DNA from: an uncultured Oscillospiraceae bacterium
Lineage (GTDB): Bacteria > Bacillota > Clostridia > Oscillospirales > Acutalibacteraceae
Direction: 5' to 3'
Length of the DNA stretch: 5,689 bases
NCBI GenBank assembly: GCA_900544515.1
Contig: UQVI01000116.1
Span: forward strand, 1-5,689
The notes under the pieces are model-generated. The model saw only the letters and a program-made list of their open reading frames with translations, had not been told where the DNA came from and ran no database searches. Positions 1-4,700 of this stretch are shown piece by piece (within the stretch, counting starts at the first letter, position 1; each line of letters opens with the position of its first letter). The position numbers and the translations under genes were made by a program.

Positions 1-43
1 TTCGCCTTAGTCTCGTGGGCTCGGAGATGTGTATAAGAGACAG
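1..43 (+). other. Nextera (Tn5) i7-side sequencing adapter, not genomic
   Basis: Positions 10-43 match the Nextera Read 2 transposase adapter. It ends in the 19-bp Tn5 mosaic end at 25-43. Positions 2-9 (TCGCCTTA) match the i7 index N701 as it appears in the library primer, and position 1 fits the last base of the P7 sequence. This is library-construction sequence left on the contig end. Genomic DNA begins at 44. Confidence 0.98.
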
Positions 44-100
44 AAATGATACTATATATGTTTGAAGGCATATAAAAATTTTTACGGGTGAAATAAATAT

Positions 101-1294
101 ATGAAAAAATTCTTTAAATTCGTTTTTGTAATTGCGCTTGCCTTTTGCCTGCTTTACGCATACAATGCCCACACGAACGGAGAGCTTGTGCAGACAATTG
201 ATAAGCTGACAATGATAAAGGAAACGGAAACAACCATTCCCACAACAAAAAATAAAAGCACTGTCACACTTGCTGATACATTGAATTCAGCTCTGACAGA
301 TGAGGAACAAAAAGCATTTGACATCATATACAATGGTTTGAGCACTCACAAATCCTCCGTTAACATTTACCAGAATATAGAAACGGACAGAATATTTGAG
401 CTTGTGGAGCTTGTTCTCTCACAGCATCCTGAAATTTTCTGGACAAAGGGTGACTGCACATTTTCAAACAGCGGCAGGCTGACCTTTAAATATGCATACT
501 CCTATGAACAGGCTCAGGAAAAGGCTCTGCTGATTGAAAAAAAGGCGGATGATATTTTAAAGACAATGGATTCCAAAAGCAGTGACTATGAAAAATCACT
601 TGCACTGTTTGACTATATCACAATGCATACAACCTATGCCTATGATGAGGCTGCGGATATAAACAATTATTGTGAAGTGTCAACCATTGAGGGTGTTTTC
701 CTGAACGGTAAGGCCGTTTGCTCAGGGTATTCAAAAGCATATCAGTATCTTTTGACCCTTTGCGGTATGGATGCCATTACCATATCCGGCTATGCCAACA
801 CGCCAAACGGCAGTGAAAATCACGCCTGGACTGCTCAGGTAATAGACAATGAAATTTATTTTTCAGATGCAACCTGGGGCGACGGCTTTGAAAAAAACAA
901 AGGCAGCAATTCCGTAAGCCATATATTTTTCCTGATGAATTCTGAGGAGCTGGAAAAAACACATAGCTGCAACGATAATTTTTCCGCCATAAAATCCACA
1001 GGTAAAAACAATTATTTTGTAAGACAGGGATTATATTTTGAAAAGTACAGTCAGCCTGACATCAGAAACCGTATAAAAAATGCCTTTGAAGCTAATGAAA
1101 ACGATATACAATTAAAATTTGCAAATGCGCAGGAATATAAAACTGCCAAAGAAAGTCTGTTTGATAATCAGGGAATATATTTTATACTGAAAACAATTGA
1201 TCCCCTGTCAAAGAAAATAAAAACGGACACCATTAAATATAACAATGATGATGAGCACAACACCATTACAATCTTCTTTTCAGAAAAAGAATAA
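101..1294 (+). CDS. Membrane-anchored transglutaminase-like domain protein
   Basis: A protein of 397 residues with a short basic N-terminus and a hydrophobic segment at about 5-21. No clear cleavage site follows, so it is probably a signal anchor with the rest outside the cell. A low-complexity Thr/Lys-rich linker spans about 40-60. The transglutaminase-like core covers about 165-265: Cys207 in GKAVCSGYSKA, His241 in ENHAWT and Asp256 in YFSDATWGDG form the family's Cys-His-Asp triad, so it looks catalytically competent. By family it may be a peptidase or amide cross-linking/hydrolysing enzyme acting on surface protein or cell wall; the substrate is unknown. The C-terminal 130 residues match nothing I recognise. 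The start is supported by GGGTGA at 86-91, 9 nt before ATG. The gene stands alone. Only 57 genomic bases precede it, so its promoter and any upstream partner are cut off. Confidence 0.85.
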   Translation: MKKFFKFVFVIALAFCLLYAYNAHTNGELVQTIDKLTMIKETETTIPTTKNKSTVTLADTLNSALTDEEQKAFDIIYNGLSTHKSSVNIYQNIETDRIFELVELVLSQHPEIFWTKGDCTFSNSGRLTFKYAYSYEQAQEKALLIEKKADDILKTMDSKSSDYEKSLALFDYITMHTTYAYDEAADINNYCEVSTIEGVFLNGKAVCSGYSKAYQYLLTLCGMDAITISGYANTPNGSENHAWTAQVIDNEIYFSDATWGDGFEKNKGSNSVSHIFFLMNSEELEKTHSCNDNFSAIKSTGKNNYFVRQGLYFEKYSQPDIRNRIKNAFEANENDIQLKFANAQEYKTAKESLFDNQGIYFILKTIDPLSKKIKTDTIKYNNDDEHNTITIFFSEKE

Positions 1295-1313
1295 ATAAAA
1301 ATGAAAAAAGGTA

Positions 1314-1365
1314 TTGACAAATGAGTTAGTTTGTGCTAACCTATAGTCAGTTAGTAAAAGCTAAC
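1314..1365 (+). promoter_or_regulatory. Promoter-like TTGACA box with two 16-bp operator-like palindromes
   Basis: A consensus -35 box TTGACA lies at 1314-1319. Seventeen bases later is only a weak -10 candidate, TAACCT (1337-1342). Two inverted repeats share half-sites: GTTAGTTTGTGCTAAC (1325-1340), inside the spacer and overlapping the -10, and GTTAGTAAAAGCTAAC (1350-1365), exactly 25 bp downstream. Paired GTTAG-N6-CTAAC sites over a promoter look like a repressor operator pair. Metal-responsive DtxR/MntR-type regulators use TTAG/CTAA palindromes of broadly this kind, but assigning the regulator is inference. No gene follows before a terminator at 1385. Confidence 0.55.
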
Positions 1366-1439
1366 TTTTACTCCTTAAGTTAATAAAAAACCGCAGACAT
1401 TTAACCACCTATATCAAACTTCTGAGTCTGCGGTTTTTT
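1349..1439 (+). ncRNA. Candidate short terminated transcript of about 90 nt
   Basis: A transcript started from the TTGACA promoter would begin near 1349 and run directly into the terminator hairpin at 1385-1439, with no open reading frame between. It would fold at its 5' end into a perfect 8-bp hairpin, AGTAAAAG/CTTTTACT with loop CTAA (1353-1372), and at its 3' end into the terminator. This could be a small RNA. It could equally be the bare promoter and terminator of a gene that has been deleted. The weak -10 box favours decay. The call rests only on the arrangement of elements. Confidence 0.22.
1385..1439. terminator. Two-way intrinsic terminator, 14-bp stem
   Basis: AAAAAACCGCAGAC (1385-1398) is the exact reverse complement of GTCTGCGGTTTTTT (1426-1439), with a 27-nt loop. 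The GC-rich core CCGCAGAC/GTCTGCGG is followed by six T on either strand, so it can stop transcription both ways. On the plus strand it ends the transglutaminase transcript or the orphan promoter's transcript; on the minus strand it ends that of the small ribbon-helix-helix gene. The long loop is unusual but the stem is perfect. Confidence 0.85.
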
Positions 1440-1444
1440 ATTTT

Positions 1445-1461
1445 ATAGTTTGGTAAACTAT
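1445..1461. repeat. 17-bp perfect inverted repeat
   Basis: ATAGTTT-GGT-AAACTAT is a perfect 7-bp inverted repeat with a 3-base centre. It starts five bases after the T-tract of the terminator at 1385-1439. It is AT-rich, so it is a poor RNA hairpin, and it more resembles a protein-binding palindrome. No promoter or gene can be tied to it. Confidence 0.4.
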
Positions 1462-1478
1462 CATAAATTGCACTGTTT

Positions 1479-1510
1479 AACACGAAAGCTCATTTTCGTG
1501 TTCTTTTTTC
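1479..1510 (+). terminator. Second hairpin with plus-strand T-tract
   Basis: AACACGAAA (1479-1487) pairs perfectly with TTTCGTGTT (1494-1502) around a 6-base loop, and CTTTTTTC follows on the plus strand. That is the form of a plus-strand intrinsic terminator, although no plus-strand gene lies between it and the previous terminator at 1385-1439. On the minus strand it begins 20 bases after the stop of the small ribbon-helix-helix gene. There it lacks a T-tract, so it may act as a 3'-end stabilising hairpin. It may be a backup stop protecting the xre region from read-through. Confidence 0.55.
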
Positions 1511-1522
1511 TTGATGAACCTT

Positions 1523-1693
1523 TCATTCGTTATTGATATCCTCAAGGGCAATGCGGACCGCCTCCACCACAAAAGCGGTGAAGGTGCAGTCTTTGCCTAC
1601 AATCATATTTTCAACCTGGTCAATGATATCATTGGGGAATCGTACGCTCTTACTTGTCGTCGGCGGTGTTACAGGTATCTTGAATTTTCTCAT
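1523..1693 (-). CDS. Small ribbon-helix-helix (Arc/MetJ-like) protein, YlcI/YnfO-like
   Basis: A protein of 56 residues. After a Pro/Thr-rich N-terminal arm (residues 6-13), SKSVRFP (14-20) reads as the DNA-contacting beta strand. It is followed by two helices, about 21-35 (NDIIDQVENM...) and 39-53 (TAFVVEAVRIALEDI), the normal ribbon-helix-helix layout of a dimeric DNA binder. It resembles small proteins often labelled YlcI/YnfO family, whose function is not established. The start is supported by GAGGT (1700-1704) 6 nt before ATG, and by a near-consensus promoter just upstream. It is transcribed away from an XRE repressor gene and shares operators with it, so it is probably its regulatory partner or target. 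It could also be an orphan antitoxin-like protein, but no toxin is present beside it. Confidence 0.75.
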   Translation of the reverse strand: MRKFKIPVTPPTTSKSVRFPNDIIDQVENMIVGKDCTFTAFVVEAVRIALEDINNE

Positions 1694-1723
1694 ATTTTTA
1701 CCTCGAAAGATAGTCTTTAATAT

Positions 1724-1752
1724 ATAATAGTCACAATCTGTCTAAATGTCAA
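1724..1752 (-). promoter_or_regulatory. Promoter of the ribbon-helix-helix gene
   Basis: Read on the minus strand, a perfect TTGACA (1752-1747) is followed after exactly 17 bases by TATTAT (1729-1724). This is a near-consensus housekeeping promoter. The start codon follows 30 bases after the -10 box. The 17-bp operator at 1728-1744 fills its spacer, so bound repressor would block RNA polymerase. Confidence 0.75.
1728..1744. promoter_or_regulatory. Operator 1, TAGTCA-N5-TGTCTA
   Basis: TAGTCACAATCTGTCTA is an imperfect inverted repeat with one mismatched pair. It matches operator 2 in 13 of 17 positions and lies 25 bp from it. It occupies the spacer of the minus-strand promoter. The likely ligand is the XRE protein encoded next door, since such repressors commonly bind their own divergent promoter as dimers. 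The ribbon-helix-helix protein is the alternative. Confidence 0.65.
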
Positions 1753-1769
1753 TAGTCAATTTCTGACTA
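1753..1769. promoter_or_regulatory. Operator 2, TAGTCA-N5-TGACTA
   Basis: TAGTCAATTTCTGACTA is a perfect 6-bp inverted repeat with a 5-base centre. It ends one base before the xre gene's -10 box. It shares the half-site TAGTCA and the same 5-base spacing with operator 1. As the better palindrome it may be the stronger site, which would give negative autoregulation of xre. Confidence 0.7.
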
Positions 1770-1770
1770 C

Positions 1771-1790
1771 TATAATAAGTATTGAGGTGA
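1771..1790 (+). promoter_or_regulatory. xre -10 box and ribosome binding site
   Basis: A consensus -10, TATAAT, lies at 1771-1776. At the right distance upstream (1747-1752, 18-bp spacer) the plus strand reads TGTCAA, a poor -35; those same bases are the perfect -35 of the opposite promoter. GAGGTGA (1784-1790) is a strong ribosome binding site 6 nt before the xre ATG. If the start point is about 7 bases after the -10, the leader is very short and starts close to the ribosome binding site. Confidence 0.6.
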
Positions 1791-1796
1791 TTATTA

Positions 1797-2024
1797 ATGT
1801 TTAATTTAAGATTAAAAGAGTTAAGAGAATTTACAAATCCGCATTTAACACAGGAAGCAGTAGGCAAACACATAGGAATGTCACAGCGAAAAATCAGCAG
1901 ATTAGAAACAGGTTCTATAAATCCAACACCTGATGAAATTGTAACGCTTTGCAAATTTTATAATGTATCTGCAGATTATTTATTAGGTATAACAAATACG
2001 TATAAGGAAATACCAAAAGAATAA
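1797..2024 (+). CDS. XRE/Cro-CI family HTH repressor
   Basis: A protein of 75 residues that is almost only an HTH_3 domain. LRLKELREF (4-12) is helix 1, LTQEAVGKHIG (17-27) helix 2, and MSQRKISRLETGS (28-40) the recognition helix with the family's typical xISRLExGxxxP ending. PDEIVTLCKFYNVSADYLLG (45-64) completes the five-helix bundle. There is no extra sensor or peptidase domain, so it is a Cro-like or small CI-like regulator rather than a self-cleaving phage repressor. The start is fixed by GAGGTGA 6 nt upstream. It lies divergent to the ribbon-helix-helix gene across two 17-bp operators, which implies control of that gene and of itself. It ends two bases before the ATG of the decayed transposase reading frame. 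Confidence 0.9.
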   Translation: MFNLRLKELREFTNPHLTQEAVGKHIGMSQRKISRLETGSINPTPDEIVTLCKFYNVSADYLLGITNTYKEIPKE

Positions 2025-2026
2025 TT

Positions 2027-2412
2027 ATGAATTTTCCAAAACGAAAACCGACAAGGTTAGCAAATTTTGATTACAGTACAAACGGTGCGTATTTTATTAC
2101 GATATGTACCAAAAACAAGAAACACATATTTGGCACCGTAGAGGCGGATTCCATATCCGCCCCCTACGATAAGCGAAGTGATTCAAGTGTTTAAACGGCG
2201 AACAACAAAAGAATATATAAATTTAGTTAAACAGGGAGTTTTACCCCCTTTTGATAAATCAAATCTGGCAGCGTTCTTTCTACGACCACATCATACGCAA
2301 TGAGCAGGATTATAACGAAATATGGCAGTACAGTAAAAACAATCCTCAGAAGTGGAGCGAGGACAGATTTTACAGCATGGATAAAAAAGCAAAGCCCTCA
2401 ACTGAGCGTTGA
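2027..2412 (+). pseudogene. Decayed RAYT/IS200-like (Y1) transposase remnant
   Basis: The first frame gives 55 residues up to a stop at 2192-2194. They include LANFDYSTNGAYFITICTKN, the N-terminal strand of REP-associated tyrosine transposases (HUH Y1 nucleases). After a shift at the CCCCC run (2160-2164) the next frame reads SAPTISEVIQVFKRRTTKEY. A second shift near 2267 gives WQRSFYDHIIRNEQDYNEIW followed by NNPQKW, the hallmark C-terminus, ending at TGA 2410-2412. About 125 residues are recoverable, against roughly 170-200 in intact relatives. The missing part includes the His-x-His (PNHxH) metal-binding motif, apparently deleted between HIFG and TVEADS. With two frameshifts and no HUH motif it cannot encode an active nuclease. 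The HTH gene stops two bases before its ATG. I find no flanking element ends. Confidence 0.85.
2138..2167. repeat. REP-like palindrome inside the transposase remnant
   Basis: GTAGAGGCGGAT (2138-2149) and ATCCGCCCCCTAC (2155-2167) form a stem with a 7-bp perfect core, GGCGGAT/ATCCGCC, around the loop TCCAT. The outer GTAG/CTAC also pairs; only the A at 2142 and the C-run between break the stem. It is GC-rich in an AT-rich setting and sits exactly at the transposase's deletion and first frameshift. RAYT enzymes act on short GC-rich palindromes of this type, so it may be a REP-like copy. It could also be chance within former coding sequence. Confidence 0.5.
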
Positions 2413-2425
2413 GGGCTTTATTTTT
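2391..2425. terminator. Strong two-way terminator between mgtE and the transposase remnant
   Basis: AAAGCCCTCAAC (2391-2402) and GTTGAGGGCTTT (2408-2419) form a perfect 12-bp stem with loop TGAGC. On the plus strand it is followed by ATTTTTATA; on the minus strand by GCTTTTTTAT. It starts 4 bases after the mgtE stop codon and contains the last codons and stop of the transposase remnant, so the two converging transcripts share one terminator. Confidence 0.93.
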
Positions 2426-3809
2426 ATATCTTCAGAATTGCGGTTGCCAGGCAGAAATAAATCAGCAGTGACAATGCGTCCATAACCGTTGTGATGAACG
2501 GTGATGAAATTACCGCAGGGTCAAGCTTCATTTTCTTTGCCAATATCGGGAAGGTACAGCCAACCATCTTAGCAAAGATGACTTCAATAACAAGTGTAAG
2601 GCTGATAACCAAATCCACCCACACCGTGATATCACTCATACCAAGCAACGACCTGTCAATAAGCCAAATCTTAACAAAATTAACGACAGCAAGCGTAACA
2701 CCGCATACGATACCCACACGGAATTCCTTCCATAAAACCTTGAAGATATCCTTATAATCCACTTCCTTAAGAGAAAGAGCACGGATAATAACGGCGCTCG
2801 CCTGTCCGCCGGCATTACCGCTTGTTCCTGTAAGCATAGGAACGAATGAGGTAAGGACAATCAGTGCAGAAAGCTGATTCTCAAACGCATTGATAATCAT
2901 ACTTGTAAAGGTAGCACTGACCATAAGGCAAAGCAGCCAGATAATTCTTGATTTCCAGGTTTCAAAAATACCCATTTTAAGATAAGGCTTTTCATTGGGC
3001 ATAATCGCGTTCATCTTATGGATATCCTCAGTATTCTCATCAACCAATACGTCCATAGCATCGTCGACGGTGATAATACCTACCAGCCTCTGCTCCATAT
3101 CCACAACCGGAAGTGCAAGGAAATCGTACTTGCTGAGTAAATCCGCTGCGGTCTCCTGGTCATCGTGTGTATTGATATAGATAACATTCGTCTCCATTAG
3201 GTCTTCAATTTTTACATCATTCTCATGGAGCAGCAATTCCTTGACGGTTGTTACACCGATAAGGTGCCTTGACTCATCCGTAACATAGCAGGTATAAATT
3301 GTTTCCTTATCCACACCTGTACGCCTGATACGCTTAATCGCATCCTCAACCGTATTTGTTTTTTTCAGATCCACAAACTCCGGTGTCATAATGGAGCCTG
3401 CACTGTCCTCAGGATATTTAAGCAGTGTATTGATAGATGCTCTTGTCTGTGCATCCGTATTTTTCAGAATTCTCTTTACAATTGTGGCGGGCATTTCCTC
3501 AATGATATCAACGGTATCATCCAGGTAAAGCTCGTCAAGCACCTCTCTGATTTCCATATCGGAAAAGGCTCTGATGATTGCCTCCTGCGAATCATTATCA
3601 AGCTCAACAAAGGTTTCCGCCGCTTCCTCCTTAGGCAGCAGACGGAACAGAAGAATCTGTCTGTCTGATTCAAATTCATCAAAAAGCAGAGCAACGTCCA
3701 CCGGATTCATTTCGGTAAGTATTGCTTTGATTTCAAGATATTTTTTGTCAGAATACAGGGAGACTATCTTTTCTCTGATTTCTTCCATTTCCATTTCTTC
3801 TATATTCAT
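2424..3809 (-). CDS. mgtE: Magnesium channel/transporter MgtE
   Basis: A protein of 461 residues, the usual full length. Order of domains: an acidic helical MgtE N domain (about 12-135); two CBS domains, the first opening at GSIMTPEFVDL (138-148) and the second at LMETNVIYINTHDD (204-217) and ending LVGIITVDDAMDVL; a plug helix (about 262-283); and five membrane helices to the C-terminus. The pore signature PMLTGTSGNAGGQAS (324-338) and Asp444 in TTVMDALSLLIY, the position of the Mg2+-coordinating Asp of the Thermus protein, are present. By family it is a Mg2+-gated channel: the cytoplasmic N and CBS domains bind Mg2+ and close the pore when Mg2+ is high. The start has a strong ribosome binding site, AAGGGGGAG (3817-3825), 7 nt before ATG. 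It lies 47 nt behind the cadherin-like gene with no visible promoter or M-box riboswitch, so it is probably the last gene of that operon. Confidence 0.96.
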   Translation of the reverse strand: MNIEEMEMEEIREKIVSLYSDKKYLEIKAILTEMNPVDVALLFDEFESDRQILLFRLLPKEEAAETFVELDNDSQEAIIRAFSDMEIREVLDELYLDDTVDIIEEMPATIVKRILKNTDAQTRASINTLLKYPEDSAGSIMTPEFVDLKKTNTVEDAIKRIRRTGVDKETIYTCYVTDESRHLIGVTTVKELLLHENDVKIEDLMETNVIYINTHDDQETAADLLSKYDFLALPVVDMEQRLVGIITVDDAMDVLVDENTEDIHKMNAIMPNEKPYLKMGIFETWKSRIIWLLCLMVSATFTSMIINAFENQLSALIVLTSFVPMLTGTSGNAGGQASAVIIRALSLKEVDYKDIFKVLWKEFRVGIVCGVTLAVVNFVKIWLIDRSLLGMSDITVWVDLVISLTLVIEVIFAKMVGCTFPILAKKMKLDPAVISSPFITTVMDALSLLIYFCLATAILKI

Positions 3810-3856
3810 AAAAGCGCTCCCCCTTCTTCAATTTAAACTTTTACATTATTTCAAAA

Positions 3857-4690
3857 TCATTCCACCGGACTGTAGAACGGCTTTTCATCCTTATCATACG
3901 GATTAACTGCAATTCTTCTTGTTACCGCAAACAATAACGCAATCACAATGATTCCGCCGATTACAGCACCGACGGTAATTAAAAATTCCGGCTTCTGGTA
4001 AAGACGTGTACCGTCAACAAAGGATTTAAAATCAGGGCTTTCCATTTCAGCCTTTACCTGCTCTGTCGTTTTATCAACACGCTTGATATCAAGAAGATAC
4101 TCCCTCTTGCTGCCGTCAGAAGCAATGGAGTAAAGTGTAATTTTCGGTGTCTGCTCATCATCAAGCGTAAGCTCAACAGGTGCACAATATGCCTGAATAT
4201 CCTGTGTTACAGGCGTAATCTCAAGCTGCGTCAAATCGGAAGGGATATAAAGCTTATACGCCGTATCCTCATCATTCAGTGCAGGAGAAAGCTCACCGTA
4301 TGTACAGTAAATATTTGAAAGCAGATTGTTGCTGTTTATCTCATACTGAGCAGGATTTGTGTAGCTGAAATTATAAATTGTAGTTCCCCAATCGTACTGC
4401 AATGTCACAGTCAATCCTGTCTGATGATTGGTATCATCATATACGTATGTAACAAAAATATCCGCCTCGCCTTTAATCTGATAGCTTTCAAGCGTTGGTG
4501 AAACATCATTGTTTTCAAGCACTAAACCGTATTCCCTTACATCGGCTTTGAATTCATCTTTAAGCTCAGCATTTTTAAAGCTGATTGATGTCAGCACAGG
4601 TGCACTGTCCTCAGCAAAAGCCTGAAATGGCACAGCGAGCTGACAAATGCATAGTGCAAGCATTAGAAACGAACTGATTTTTCTCCTCAT
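3857..4690 (-). CDS. Exported cadherin-like beta-sandwich protein with C-terminal TM anchor
   Basis: A protein of 277 residues. The signal peptide is MRRK plus a hydrophobic core to about 26, with a good cleavage site AFA|ED. Two beta-sandwich repeats follow at about 33-110 and 124-204. The second has the sequence habit of the Pfam cadherin-like family: LLSNIYCTYGELSPALN, then YKLYIPSDLTQLEITP, ending REYLLDIKR. A single membrane helix (about 236-256) is followed by TRR and a short acidic tail of some 20 residues, giving type I topology with the domains outside. Such domains are usually binding or spacer modules; no catalytic residues are evident, and the ligand is unknown. The start is supported by AGGGTGA in the 10-nt gap after the upstream DUF4015-like gene. 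That spacing implies translation close to coupled and a shared role at the cell surface. Confidence 0.85.
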   Translation of the reverse strand: MRRKISSFLMLALCICQLAVPFQAFAEDSAPVLTSISFKNAELKDEFKADVREYGLVLENNDVSPTLESYQIKGEADIFVTYVYDDTNHQTGLTVTLQYDWGTTIYNFSYTNPAQYEINSNNLLSNIYCTYGELSPALNDEDTAYKLYIPSDLTQLEITPVTQDIQAYCAPVELTLDDEQTPKITLYSIASDGSKREYLLDIKRVDKTTEQVKAEMESPDFKSFVDGTRLYQKPEFLITVGAVIGGIIVIALLFAVTRRIAVNPYDKDEKPFYSPVE

Positions 4691-4700
4691 AAAATCACCC

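Noticed and set aside
1325..1365. CRISPR-like repeat pair
   Set aside because: Only two 16-bp palindromic copies with a 9-bp gap, overlapping a promoter; this is operator geometry, not an array.
1511..1727. Plus-strand reading frames of 64-69 codons in 1511-1727
   Set aside because: They lie opposite the small ribbon-helix-helix gene, which has a ribosome binding site, promoter and recognisable fold; the plus-strand frames have none.
1523..2024. Toxin-antitoxin module from the xre and ribbon-helix-helix genes
   Set aside because: Both proteins look like DNA binders, they are divergent rather than in one operon, and no toxin-like protein is next to either. A regulatory pair fits better.
1523..2412. 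Prophage or integrative element remnant with CI/Cro-like control
   Set aside because: Besides the small HTH gene there is no integrase, phage structural gene or attachment-site repeat; the only mobile gene is a RAYT-like remnant.
2300..2485. 61-codon plus-strand frame at 2300-2485
   Set aside because: It is in a different frame from the recognisable transposase C-terminus, crosses the terminator and then runs antisense into mgtE.
3810..3856. M-box (ykoK) Mg2+ riboswitch before mgtE
   Set aside because: Only 47 bases separate mgtE from the upstream stop codon, far too short for an M-box, and no stable stem is visible there.
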